From assembly GCF_000739775.1 (NCBI RefSeq), contig NZ_BBJH01000030.1:62001-126000 (forward strand): DNA of 64,000 nucleotides. The letters run 5' to 3'. The stretch is from Paraburkholderia heleia NBRC 101817. GTDB taxonomy: Bacteria > Pseudomonadota > Gammaproteobacteria > Burkholderiales > Burkholderiaceae. Within the stretch, counting starts at the first letter, position 1. The number at the start of each line of letters is the position of its first letter. Both the position numbers and the translations under genes were made by a program. The notes under the pieces were generated by a model, which ran no database searches, was not told where the DNA came from, and saw nothing but the letters and a program-made list of their open reading frames with translations. This document shows positions 16,622 to 24,573 of this stretch, in pieces.

Positions 16622-17452
16622 ATGCAACTCGAACTCGCGCAGATCCCGATCGTGGACGGCGCAGTCGCTCCCAACCTCGCCCGCGTGCTCGACGCCACGA
16701 CCAGGCGCCGCGAAGGCAGCGACCTCATCGTTTTTCCCGAAGCCACGCTCACCGGCTTTCCCACCCGCGAAAACGTGCGCGACGTGGCGGAAACGCTCGA
16801 AGGTCCGTCTTTGAGCAAAGTGCGCGACGCGGCACGCGCGGCCAATATCGGCGTTGCCGTGGGCCTCGCCGAGCGCGAAGGCGACCGCTTCTACAACACG
16901 ACCGTGCTGATCGACGAACGCGGCGACATCGCGCTGCGTTACCGCAAAACGCATCTGTGGGCCACGGACGTGGGCGTGTTCACGCCGGGCGAGCGCTTCG
17001 AAGTGTGCGAATTCAAGGGCACAACCGTGGGTCTGCTGATCTGCTACGACATCGAGTTTCCCGAAACGGCGCGCGCCGTGGCCTCGCTCGGCGCGGAAAT
17101 GCTCGTCGTCACGAACGGCAACATGGATCCGTTCGGCCCGGTGCATCGCCGCGCGATCGTTGCGCGCGCGATGGAAAACCAGATGTTCGCCGCGCTCGTG
17201 AACCGCATCGGCGACGGTGACGACAACCTCACGTTCCCCGGTGAAACCGCGCTCGTGAGCCCGTTCGGCGACGTGCTCTGCGAGTTGAAGAACGAAGACG
17301 CGGTGCTGCACGCGAAGGTGGACCGCGCGCTGCTCGCACAAAGCCGCGAACACTACAGCTATCTGCACGACGCACGCATTGCGCTCGATCTTGCGGACGA
17401 GAACGACGCGCAAGGACGCCGCTCGCTCAATATCCGCCCTCGCACGCTTTAA
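16622..17452 (+). CDS. Carbon-nitrogen hydrolase (nitrilase superfamily)
   Basis: The product is 276 residues with the Glu-Lys-Cys triad at Glu40 (F-P-E-A), Lys109 (R-K-T-H-L-W) and Cys141 (L-I-C-Y-D-I-E-F-P-E). The second conserved Glu lies in D-I-E-F-P-E. The pattern fits aliphatic amidases and omega-amidase or N-carbamoyl-putrescine amidase relatives rather than true nitrilases, but the substrate is not clear. There is a strong AAGGAAGGAG ribosome site. It is 113 bases before an APC permease on the same strand and divergent from a LuxR-type regulator, so the three probably form an uptake-and-deamidation unit for a nitrogen compound. Confidence 0.9.
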   Translation: MQLELAQIPIVDGAVAPNLARVLDATTRRREGSDLIVFPEATLTGFPTRENVRDVAETLEGPSLSKVRDAARAANIGVAVGLAEREGDRFYNTTVLIDERGDIALRYRKTHLWATDVGVFTPGERFEVCEFKGTTVGLLICYDIEFPETARAVASLGAEMLVVTNGNMDPFGPVHRRAIVARAMENQMFAALVNRIGDGDDNLTFPGETALVSPFGDVLCELKNEDAVLHAKVDRALLAQSREHYSYLHDARIALDLADENDAQGRRSLNIRPRTL

Positions 17453-17565
17453 AGCCTCAACAGCCTCAATCGCGCCAGGCAGCAAAGCCCGGCAAGCCGC
17501 TTCCCGTGGCTCGCCAGGCTCGCCCACGCCTGCCAGAACCGCAGTACCCAGGAGACAACTGCATC

Positions 17566-18921
17566 ATGAAGCCTGCCTCGCCGTCGCATGAACGCGGCAC
17601 ACACGAACCTCACCTGAAGCGCACGCTCGGCCTGCCGTCCGTGCTCCTGTTCGGCCTCGCCTACATGGCGCCGCTGATCGTCTACGGCACCTATGGCGTG
17701 CTCGCCGGCGCGAGCCAGGACACCGCCGCCCTCGCGTATCTCATCGCGCTCGTCGCAATCGTGTTCACGGCGCTCAGCTACGGCAAGCTCGCGCGCCTGT
17801 TCCCGGTGGCGGGTTCGGCCTACACGTACACGCGCAAGAGCTTCAATTCGCACCTGGGCTTCATGATCGGCTGGGCCACGCTGCTCGACTACTTCTTCCT
17901 GCCGATGGTGATCTGGCTGATCGGCGCGGCCTATCTTGGCGCTGCGTTCCCGAGCGTGCCCACGTGGATCTGGATTGTCGCGTTCATCGTGTTCACTAGC
18001 GCGCTGAACATCGTCGGCATCGAACTCGCCGCGCGTTTGAACATCGTGCTGATGATCGTGCAGCTCGGCATTACGGCAATGTTCGTAGTCCTGTGTCTGC
18101 ACTATGCCGCCGCGGCCGCGGGTCCGGGCGGGCTCATCGCAGCGCAGCCGTTCTTCCAGCCGCACGTGCCGCTTTCGGCCACCATGGCGGGCGCGGCGAT
18201 CGCCGCCTATTCGTACCTCGGCTTCGACGCCGTTTCCACGCTCACCGAGGAAACCATCGAGCCTGAAAAGACCATTCCGCGCGCCATCGTGCTGATCGCG
18301 CTGGTGGGCGGCGCGATCTTCGTGATCGCTGCGTACACGCTGCAGCTCGCGCATCCGGGCGCCGTCTTCAAGGACCCCGATTCGGCCGCGTTCGAAATCG
18401 CGCGCAAGGTGGGCGGCGATATCTTCGTGACGATTTTCCTCGCGGGGCTGATTCTCGCGCAGTTCGCCTCGGGCATCTCGGCACAGGCGAGCGTCGGGCG
18501 TCTGCTCTATGCCATGGGCCGCGATGAAGTGCTGCCCAGGTCGGTTTTCGGCTACATCCACCCGCGCTTTCGCACGCCTGCGATCAACATCGCGATTGCC
18601 GGTATCGTGGGCTTGATCGCGCTGAAGCTCGATGTGGCCACGTCTACCTCGTTCATCAACTTCGGCGCGTTCCTCGCGTTCACTTCGGTGAACCTGTGCG
18701 TGATCCGCCAGTACTTCAGCGGCGCGGCAGGCACGCGTGGCTTTGGTTTCCTCGGCGGTCTGGTGTTCCCGCTGATCGGCGCCGTGACCGATATCTGGCT
18801 GCTGTGCAGCCTCGAGAAGACGGCGATCGTGCTCGGCATCATCTGGTTCGTGCTCGGCGTCGCGTATCTCGGCTGGATCACGCGCTGCTTCCGGCAAGCT
18901 CCGCCGGAAATGGCGGTGTAA
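17566..18921 (+). CDS. APC-family amino acid/polyamine permease
   Basis: The product is 451 residues with about 12 membrane helices. Helix 1 carries the G-L-A-Y-M-A-P-L substrate-binding bend of the APC superfamily, and residues near 220-236 (Y-S-Y-L-G-F-D-A-V-S-T-L-T-E-E) are the conserved helix 6 and following segment. This sequence is close to the putrescine importer PuuP-like group. I chose the ATG at 17566 because CAGGAGACAACTG precedes it. It follows the carbon-nitrogen hydrolase and is closed by a terminator. Amine uptake is likely; the exact substrate is not determined. The island at 44 kb carries a separate ABC putrescine importer. Confidence 0.88.
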   Translation: MKPASPSHERGTHEPHLKRTLGLPSVLLFGLAYMAPLIVYGTYGVLAGASQDTAALAYLIALVAIVFTALSYGKLARLFPVAGSAYTYTRKSFNSHLGFMIGWATLLDYFFLPMVIWLIGAAYLGAAFPSVPTWIWIVAFIVFTSALNIVGIELAARLNIVLMIVQLGITAMFVVLCLHYAAAAAGPGGLIAAQPFFQPHVPLSATMAGAAIAAYSYLGFDAVSTLTEETIEPEKTIPRAIVLIALVGGAIFVIAAYTLQLAHPGAVFKDPDSAAFEIARKVGGDIFVTIFLAGLILAQFASGISAQASVGRLLYAMGRDEVLPRSVFGYIHPRFRTPAINIAIAGIVGLIALKLDVATSTSFINFGAFLAFTSVNLCVIRQYFSGAAGTRGFGFLGGLVFPLIGAVTDIWLLCSLEKTAIVLGIIWFVLGVAYLGWITRCFRQAPPEMAV

Positions 18922-18955
18922 GCGAAGCGCTGCTGCCTGCTTCGAATGAAACGGC

Positions 18956-18990
18956 ACGGGCTTTCGCGTCGGGGCGGAAGCCCGTCTTTT
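18956..18990 (+). terminator. Intrinsic terminator after the APC permease gene
   Basis: ACGGGCTT and AAGCCCGT form an eight-base stem with a 14-base loop, followed by CTTTTC. It ends the hydrolase-permease transcript. Confidence 0.7.
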
Positions 18991-19137
18991 CGTCATGTGG
19001 GATGCAAGCTTCGAGACGCCTTCATCGGGCTTTCGAAATACCTCGAAAAAACGAGCGTTCGGTCGTGCGCAGCGGAACCGAACTACAATGCATGCCGTCC
19101 GATGCAATGCCGCATTGCCGCCCTGTTTGCCCCGAAC

Positions 19138-20235
19138 ATGTCCCGTTTTTCGAAAGCCATCCCTCGTTTGCCCGTCCCGCTTCGCAGCGCCGCCCTCGCC
19201 GTCGTCACGGTGACGCTGGCTGCTGCGCTCGGCGCGTGCTCGTCGCCCAAGCCCAAGTTCCAGGAAGATCAGCTGCTGAGCACGGCGCCCAGCCAGTTCT
19301 CGCGCAGCTTCAACTACGCGAGCACGGACGCCTGCGAGTCGTCGCGCCGCGCATTGCTGAGCCAGGGCTATATGACGACGATGACACGCAACGACAGCGT
19401 CGACGCCACGAAGAACTTCCAGCCGACGCTCGACCAGCATATCGTCGTGGAGGTGCACGTGGTCTGCACGCCGGGCGACGCGAGCAATACGAGCATGGTG
19501 TACGTGAACGCCGTGCAGAACGGCTACGCCCTCAAGAAAAGCGATACCTCGGCGAGCGTGGGGCTCTCGATTCTGGGGTCGGTTTCGCTTCCTATTCGCT
19601 CGAACAGCGACGAAATGGTGAAGATTTCAAGCGAGACGATCCAGTCTGGCCCGTTTTATTCGCGCTTCTTCGATCTGGTGGGACGGTATTTGACCGCATC
19701 GGCGCGCAGCGAGCCTGTGCCGGGCGCCGGGGCGATCAAGATTACGCCGTTGCCGCCGCCTGTCGAGCCGGTCACGGCAAGCGCCGCGCCCGCCGCGACC
19801 ACAGTGGGGTCGGCCGCGCCGGCTGCCGCCGCAGCGGCTGCGGCGACGGGTGCGGCGGTGTTGCATGGCGCCACGCTGCCCGCCGCGCCGGTCGTGACAG
19901 CGCCACCGTCTGCGCCGGCGCCGGCGCCTGCGTCTGCGCCTTCCACTGCGGCGCCCGCGCCCGCCGCTTCTGCTCCCGGCGCTTCCGCACCGGTCGATCA
20001 CGGTGCTGCCGCTGCGGCGGCGATCATGGGCGTGCCGGCTCCGGCAAACCCGCAGGCTGTGGGCCTCGCAGCGAGTGTGACCACTCACAACGCGGCGACA
20101 CCTGCGGCAGCGCAAACGCTCGCGTCGACTTCGGCGACCTCCGGCGTCCAGAGCGTGGCAGCCGCAACGGCAATGCCTTCAGCCGCCGCGGCCACGCCGG
20201 CTGTAGCCCCGGCCGCATCGCCCCCCTCGCCTTAA
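19138..20235 (+). CDS. DUF2242 lipoprotein with Ala/Pro-rich tail
   Basis: The product is 365 residues. A lipoprotein signal peptide ends at L-G-A-C-S-S (lipobox Cys about residue 35), so the protein is anchored in the periplasm, probably in the outer membrane. Residues 40-195 form the DUF2242 domain with two conserved Cys (D-A-C-E-S and V-V-C-T-P) that may form a disulfide. Residues 200-365 are low-complexity Ala, Pro, Ser and Thr, likely unstructured. I chose the ATG at 19138 as giving the most compact signal peptide; an ATG at 19102 is possible. The function is unknown. It stands alone after a terminator and converges with the LysE-type gene. Confidence 0.8.
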   Translation: MSRFSKAIPRLPVPLRSAALAVVTVTLAAALGACSSPKPKFQEDQLLSTAPSQFSRSFNYASTDACESSRRALLSQGYMTTMTRNDSVDATKNFQPTLDQHIVVEVHVVCTPGDASNTSMVYVNAVQNGYALKKSDTSASVGLSILGSVSLPIRSNSDEMVKISSETIQSGPFYSRFFDLVGRYLTASARSEPVPGAGAIKITPLPPPVEPVTASAAPAATTVGSAAPAAAAAAAATGAAVLHGATLPAAPVVTAPPSAPAPAPASAPSTAAPAPAASAPGASAPVDHGAAAAAAIMGVPAPANPQAVGLAASVTTHNAATPAAAQTLASTSATSGVQSVAAATAMPSAAAATPAVAPAASPPSP

Positions 20236-20312
20236 GCGCCGCCGCGCGCCAAACCGGGCGTCACGCCGGCCGGCTCACGCACGCCCGCGCGAGCCATGCG
20301 CCGCCTGCGCGC

Positions 20313-20939
20313 TCAGCGCAAGCCCGCCATCATCGCGCCCATGCCCACGAGCAGGCTGCCCATCAGGCGATTCACAGCCCGCATGCGGCTCGGCCGCTGC
20401 AGCACGTGGCGCAGCCGGTGCGAGAACAGCGCCATCGAAGCCACGCCGCCCGCAAACAGCAGCGCGAACGTCGCCGCCAGCAGCCAATACTGACGGTCGG
20501 CGCCCCAGGGCGCATCGGCGCTCATGAACTGTGGGAAAAACGAAGGGAAGAACAGCAAGGTCTTCGGATTGAGCCCGGAGGTCGCGAATCCGCGCCAGAA
20601 CAAATCGCGACGGCTCGCATCATCGGCTTCGGCAGGCGCGTCCGTGCCCGTCAAAGCGCGGCTGCGCCACTGCTTGCAGCCCAGCCAGACAAGATAGGCC
20701 GCGCCCAGCCAGCGCAGCACCGTAAGTGAATGCTCACTAATGAGCAGCAGCGAATTGAGGCCCAGCGCCGTCAGCGCGAGCTGAAGCAGCACCGCGAGCG
20801 TGCCGCCCCAGACGCAGGGCAGGGCCTGGCGCCAGCCGGCGTGGAGCGCCTGGCTCATGGTGAGCACGTTGACAGGACCGGGCGTGTAGACAAGGACGAG
20901 CGCGGCGGCGAGAAAAGAGAGATACAGCTGGATCGACAT
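20313..20939 (-). CDS. LysE/RhtB-family amino acid exporter
   Basis: The product is 208 residues with five or six membrane helices. The N-terminus (Y-T-P-G-P-V-N-V-L-T) is the LysE/RhtB signature, and L-N-P-K-T-L-L-F-F at about 125-133 is the second conserved motif. It exports an amino acid from the cytosol; the substrate cannot be named. The ATG at 20939 begins the first helix; a longer frame upstream would run through an intrinsic terminator. The neighbouring Lrp/AsnC-family regulator is divergent, the classic arrangement for regulated amino-acid exporters. A 394-base upstream region containing an intrinsic terminator separates the genes. Confidence 0.88.
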   Translation of the reverse strand: MSIQLYLSFLAAALVLVYTPGPVNVLTMSQALHAGWRQALPCVWGGTLAVLLQLALTALGLNSLLLISEHSLTVLRWLGAAYLVWLGCKQWRSRALTGTDAPAEADDASRRDLFWRGFATSGLNPKTLLFFPSFFPQFMSADAPWGADRQYWLLAATFALLFAGGVASMALFSHRLRHVLQRPSRMRAVNRLMGSLLVGMGAMMAGLR

Positions 20940-21011
20940 TGCGGGGCGCGCTGGCAAAGGCGTGGTGACGAACGGCGCTCTGGGTAGCGAAAGGGATCGA
21001 AAACGGGCAAC

Positions 21012-21034
21012 AAAAAACCGCGCGAAAGCGCGGT
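21012..21034 (-). terminator. Intrinsic terminator in the exporter leader
   Basis: On the minus strand, ACCGCGC-TTTC-GCGCGGT is followed by TTTTT. There is no coding gene upstream of it on that strand before the divergent regulator, so it ends either a leader or a small RNA. Confidence 0.75.
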
Positions 21035-21280
21035 CTTCGAATGCCATCTGCCTGACCGGACATTGCTGAGCGCGTGCTTGAACGCGCGCAACGCCCGGTA
21101 GCCGCCGCAGGGTGCAACGGAAACCGGCTCTGACGGACCACCGCGGCTCGTGGCTGCGGCGGCGCTCCCCACGACGGGGTGGTGGCCGCGTGGGTCGTGC
21201 CAGGCAAGAAGGCATGTGGAAAATATACCGGGGATCGACCAGTATAGGCTTCCGGTTTTCTGGAAAAGTGGCGCTATAGA

Positions 21281-21295
21281 CGGAAGCTTCTTCCG
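21281..21295. promoter_or_regulatory. Palindrome upstream of the Lrp-type regulator
   Basis: CGGAAG-CTT-CTTCCG is a perfect 15-base inverted repeat 38 bases before the regulator start. An imperfect repeat with TTCC and GGAA arms lies just upstream at about 21250-21265. Size and place fit an Lrp/AsnC operator for autoregulation and exporter control. Confidence 0.5.
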
Positions 21296-21333
21296 CTAAA
21301 ATCGGCAAGACCTGTACAAGATTCTTTTTCGCC

Positions 21334-21816
21334 ATGAGCCCTCGTGAACGCCCGCCCAAAGCGCTAGACAACCAGGACCGCAAGATCCTCAGCGCCCTGC
21401 AAAAGAACGCCCGACTCTCGAACGCGGAACTAGCCGAGCAGGTGGGCATGTCCACCACCGCGTGCTGGAACCGCACGCGCCAGCTCGAAGCCGATGGCTA
21501 TATCGACGGCTATGTCGCACTCGTGAACCAGCAAAAGCTGGGCTACGCCGACATCGTGATTCTGGAAGTGACGCTCGACCGCCACGAAGACGACGCACTC
21601 GCGCGCTTCGGCGCCGAACTCGCGGCGCTGCCCGAAGTGCTGGAGGCCTATCTCGTCTCCGGCGAGTACGACTACTGGATCAAGGTGGCGGTGGACGGCA
21701 CCGCCGGCTACGAGCGCTTCCTGCGCGAGAAGCTCTATCGCATCTCGAGCATTCGCCACAGCCGGTCGATGTTCGCCTTGCGCTGCATGAAGGACGTGCC
21801 GTCCATGCAGGTGTGA
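21334..21816 (+). CDS. Lrp/AsnC-family transcriptional regulator
   Basis: The product is 160 residues: a helix-turn-helix at about 12-62 (L-S-N-A-E-L-A-E-Q-V-G-M-S-T-T-A-C-W-N-R) and an RAM/AsnC ligand domain at about 75-152 with G-E-Y-D-Y-W at 110-115. These proteins form octamers and bind amino acids. It is divergent from a LysE-type exporter, so the likely role is to sense an excess amino acid and switch on its export. A palindrome lies directly upstream. The start is the only ATG consistent with the domain. Confidence 0.92.
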   Translation: MSPRERPPKALDNQDRKILSALQKNARLSNAELAEQVGMSTTACWNRTRQLEADGYIDGYVALVNQQKLGYADIVILEVTLDRHEDDALARFGAELAALPEVLEAYLVSGEYDYWIKVAVDGTAGYERFLREKLYRISSIRHSRSMFALRCMKDVPSMQV

Positions 21817-21855
21817 CGCGCGTTGGTTTTGGCAATCACGCGAAGGGCGTGAGCG

Positions 21856-22518
21856 TCAGCGCTGCACGATCAACGTCACGCGCCGGTTCAGTGCGCGGCT
21901 TGCGGGGTCGTTGCCCGCCACGAGCGGGAAGTTGTCGGCGCGGCCAATGGCAGCGAGCCGGTGAGGCTCGATGCCGCGCTCGACCAGATAGCGCACCACC
22001 GCGCCCGCGCGCGCCGAAGAAAGCTCCCAGTTCGACGCGAACTTCGCGTTCGAGATCGGCGTGCTGTCGGTGTGCCCTTCCACGAGGATATTGCCCGTCG
22101 GCGCTGCGCGCAGCACTTCGGCGATACGACCCAGCACGCCCAGCGATTCGGGCAGCAGCGTGGCATCGCCCGCGTTGAACAGGATCTTCGCGTTGATGCC
22201 GATCTCCACGCCGCGCGCCGCCGGCACGATCGTGATTTCGCCGCGCTGGCGCAGCGTTTCGAGCGCGGCGAGCAACGCCTGATCGGCGGCGGGCATGTTC
22301 TCGACCGCTGGCGCCGTGTTCGTTGGCTGCGCAGCCGAACGTATTTCGGACTCCCTATGTCTTGCGAGCTGCATCGCATAGAGCGCGAGGAACAGCACCA
22401 TCAGCGTCGTGATCAAGTCCGCGTAGGAAATGAGCCAGCGGCCGGAACCCGATTCGCCGCCGTCGTCCTCGTCGAGATCGAATTGCGCCGTGAGAGGCAG
22501 GTCTTTATTGGCAGGCAT
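21856..22518 (-). CDS. MotB-like stator protein with OmpA-type peptidoglycan-binding domain
   Basis: The product is 220 residues. After a polar N-terminus, one membrane helix at about 28-50 carries the proton-carrying Asp34 in S-Y-A-D-L-I-T-T-L-M, the MotB motif. Residues 100-220 form the OmpA/MotB peptidoglycan-binding domain, with Asp151 (G-H-T-D), Arg170 (S-S-A-R) and Arg212 (N-R-R-V) in their conserved places. It is shorter than flagellar MotB (about 300), with a short linker. It starts six bases after the MotA-like gene. With that protein it should form a proton-driven stator anchored to the cell wall. The rotor partner is probably the FliG-like protein encoded first in the operon. Confidence 0.9.
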   Translation of the reverse strand: MPANKDLPLTAQFDLDEDDGGESGSGRWLISYADLITTLMVLFLALYAMQLARHRESEIRSAAQPTNTAPAVENMPAADQALLAALETLRQRGEITIVPAARGVEIGINAKILFNAGDATLLPESLGVLGRIAEVLRAAPTGNILVEGHTDSTPISNAKFASNWELSSARAGAVVRYLVERGIEPHRLAAIGRADNFPLVAGNDPASRALNRRVTLIVQR

Positions 22519-22524
22519 GGGCAG

Positions 22525-23328
22525 TCAGCTCGCGCGCGTCGTGTCCAGCGCCCACACGTTCGCTTCGTCCTGCAAACCGCCGGTCTTGCCGCCCACCTCG
22601 CCAGCAAGGCGAGTGGCGATCGTGTGGGGCGACTCCTTGCGTGAAATGGCGAGCAGGCCGTCGAGATAAAGCTTGCGCAGGCGCAGTTCGCTTTCGATAT
22701 GCGCGCGCATCTTGCCGAATAGCGGCAGAAAGACGAGGTTCGCGAAAGCAAGACCGTAAAGCGTGGCGACGAAGGCCACGGCAATGCCCGGCCCGAGTTC
22801 GGCAGGCTCGATGAGATGCCCCGTGACCTGAATAAGGCCGAGCACCGAGCCGAGAATGCCGAACGTGGGCGCGTAGCCGCCCGCCTGCTGCCACACGCGC
22901 GCCGCCGCCATGTGCTGGCGTCCCCAGGCTTCGAGTTCGCGCAGGAGCGCATCGTCGAGCACCGCGGTCGAAACGCCGCTTGCAAGCAGTTCGAGCCCGC
23001 GCCGCGCGAACGGATGTATGTCTTGCAGATCCATCGATTCGAATGCGAGCAGACCGTCGAGCTTGGCCCGATCGCCCCATTCCAGCACGGCGGCGAGGCT
23101 CGCTTCGTCTACGCGCGGCGCTTTCACGAAGGCCATGCGCAGATGCTTCACGGCGTCGAAGAAGCGCGCCCAGGTGTTCTGGATCATCACGGCGCCGAGC
23201 GTGCCGCCCAGCACGATGGCCAGCGCCTCGGGCTGGAGCAGCGTGACGACATGGCCGCCTTCGAGCGAGAAGCCCGCGACCACGGCAAGCGCGCCAACGG
23301 CGATACCGATCAGGGTAAGCAGATCCAT
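22525..23328 (-). CDS. MotA-like stator channel protein
   Basis: The product is 267 residues with four membrane helices (about 4-22, 34-51, 151-172 and 181-205) and the MotA/ExbB proton-channel pattern, including Pro154 in Y-A-P-T-F-G-I-L-G. The cytosolic loop between helices 2 and 3 is long, as in MotA and unlike ExbB or TolQ. By-eye alignment places Lys89 and Glu97 at the positions of E. coli MotA Arg90 and Glu98, which touch FliG. It is the middle gene of a three-gene minus-strand operon, 33 bases after the FliG-like gene and six before the MotB-like gene. No other flagellar gene is within the window. Confidence 0.9.
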   Translation of the reverse strand: MDLLTLIGIAVGALAVVAGFSLEGGHVVTLLQPEALAIVLGGTLGAVMIQNTWARFFDAVKHLRMAFVKAPRVDEASLAAVLEWGDRAKLDGLLAFESMDLQDIHPFARRGLELLASGVSTAVLDDALLRELEAWGRQHMAAARVWQQAGGYAPTFGILGSVLGLIQVTGHLIEPAELGPGIAVAFVATLYGLAFANLVFLPLFGKMRAHIESELRLRKLYLDGLLAISRKESPHTIATRLAGEVGGKTGGLQDEANVWALDTTRAS

Positions 23329-23361
23329 GCGTGTCTCCGATTAAGCGATCTGGCTAGCCGG

Positions 23362-24573
23362 CTAGCGCGCGCCAGGTGTCTTGAGTGCACGCACCGCTTC
23401 CAGCAGGCGCTGCTCGATGTCCTCGACTTCCGCGGGATCGATCTTGATGTCGCGGCGCATGACCCACGACACCTCGTTCTTGCGCGCGTCCGCCATCACC
23501 GAAAGCAGTCTCTCCGATACGGCCTGATCCTCGATCGAGGCAAGCAGCTTCGCGAGATCGTAGGTATCGAGCGCACTCACGGCTTCGAACAGCGTGCGCT
23601 GATCGACGAACAACAGATCGTCGAGCGCCTTGAGTTCGCCCGAGCCGCGGTTCGCGCGCTTCGAGAAATACGCCACGCCCTTTTGCTCGACAAAGTTGAG
23701 CACTTTCGATTTGCGGAACGCGAAAACCTCGTCGGCGATTTCGGCATGCGAGAGCTTGTTGAGAATGACCTTGCGCTCCACGCCGATCAGCGCTTCGAGA
23801 TCGGCCAGTTCGATCAGTTCGAGTTCGCTGTTGATCGACACATCGAGATCGCTGTCCGCTACCTGCGTCGCGCGCTCCACGATACGCACGGGGTCGAACG
23901 TCACGACCTGGCGGCCCAATGCGCCTTCCGCCGCTGTCGCGTTATTGGCGAGGTGCGTGACCTGAGCGCTTTGCATCGCGACGAGATTGAGCTTCTCCAT
24001 GCGCCGGAGCATGGCCATCACATGCGGACGCGAATGGCCCGCCACGGCACGGCACTTCTGCACCACGTCGGCGAGCGGCACGCTTGCTTCGGCGGCGCTC
24101 GCGCCGTGCCGCGACCAGGTATCGCCGCTTTCCGCGCGATCGCTCGCGCCAGCGATCAGCGCGAGCACGTGCGCATACGAAAGGACGCCCGGCATGAAGT
24201 CGGCATGAGTGTAGGTGGCGAGCAGATCGTCCTTCGCCTTGACGCGCCGCGTGAGCGTGCGCACCACATGGCGCAGCATCGGCGTGACGCGTTCGAGTTC
24301 TTCCTCGATGAGGCTCGCCGGCACGACGGTCAGCTGGCAAAAGCTGAGCGCCTTGGCCGTGTTCGGCCGCGGTTCCGCGCCGAGCAGCGCGGTCTCGCCG
24401 AAAAATTCACCGCGTCCGAGCGTGGCCATCACGACTTTCTTGTCGTCGCAGCGGGTGGAGATTTCGACCTTGCCTTCGGCGATCACGAAGATCAATCGCT
24501 CGCCTGCAAAGCCTTCCGAATAAATGATCTCGCCCGGCGCCGCCGTACGTGACCATGTTTGACTGCGATTCAA
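23362..24573 (-). CDS. Cyclic-nucleotide-binding protein with a FliG-like C-terminal region
   Basis: The product is 403 residues. Residues 10-105 are a cyclic-nucleotide-binding domain with the phosphate cassette F-G-E-T-A-L-L (58-64) and Arg69. Residues 165-205 resemble a CRP-type winged helix (S-R-P-H-V-M-A-M-L-R-R-M-E-K). Residues 245-400 resemble FliG middle and C-terminal domains: two helical repeats, V-D-Q-R-T-L at 323-328, and V-E-D-I-E-Q-R-L at 383-390 matching the last FliG helices with equal spacing. Aligned by eye, the FliG torque residues Lys264, Arg281, Asp288, Asp289 and Arg297 become Ala, Ala, Trp, Val and Asp, though charged residues lie next to them. The start is TTG at 24573 after GGGGATAG. 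It heads the operon with MotA- and MotB-like genes. The FliG link is my reading and needs a profile search. Confidence 0.75.
   Translation of the reverse strand: MNRSQTWSRTAAPGEIIYSEGFAGERLIFVIAEGKVEISTRCDDKKVVMATLGRGEFFGETALLGAEPRPNTAKALSFCQLTVVPASLIEEELERVTPMLRHVVRTLTRRVKAKDDLLATYTHADFMPGVLSYAHVLALIAGASDRAESGDTWSRHGASAAEASVPLADVVQKCRAVAGHSRPHVMAMLRRMEKLNLVAMQSAQVTHLANNATAAEGALGRQVVTFDPVRIVERATQVADSDLDVSINSELELIELADLEALIGVERKVILNKLSHAEIADEVFAFRKSKVLNFVEQKGVAYFSKRANRGSGELKALDDLLFVDQRTLFEAVSALDTYDLAKLLASIEDQAVSERLLSVMADARKNEVSWVMRRDIKIDPAEVEDIEQRLLEAVRALKTPGAR

Larger units (their letters stand above)
20940..21333 (-). promoter_or_regulatory. Long structured leader upstream of the LysE-type exporter
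   Basis: This region is 394 bases between divergent genes, long for such a pair. On the minus strand it contains an intrinsic terminator (21012-21034) 72 bases before the exporter start, and upstream of it a hairpin at 21070-21087 (GCGCGT/ACGCGC) whose arms share GCGC sequence with the terminator stem. This is the layout of a transcription attenuator or riboswitch, but I cannot match a known riboswitch family by eye. A small RNA ending at the terminator is the alternative. Confidence 0.45.

Noticed and set aside
17449-19458. A 669-residue minus-strand frame opposite the APC permease and lipoprotein genes
   Set aside because: Spans two real genes and a terminator, and is extremely rich in Arg, Glu, Asp and His.
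21856-24573. Zorya-type phage defence (ZorAB) reading of the MotA/MotB-like pair
   Set aside because: No ZorC, ZorD or ZorE gene is present; the MotA-like protein lacks the long tail of ZorA, and the third gene is a cNMP/FliG-like protein.
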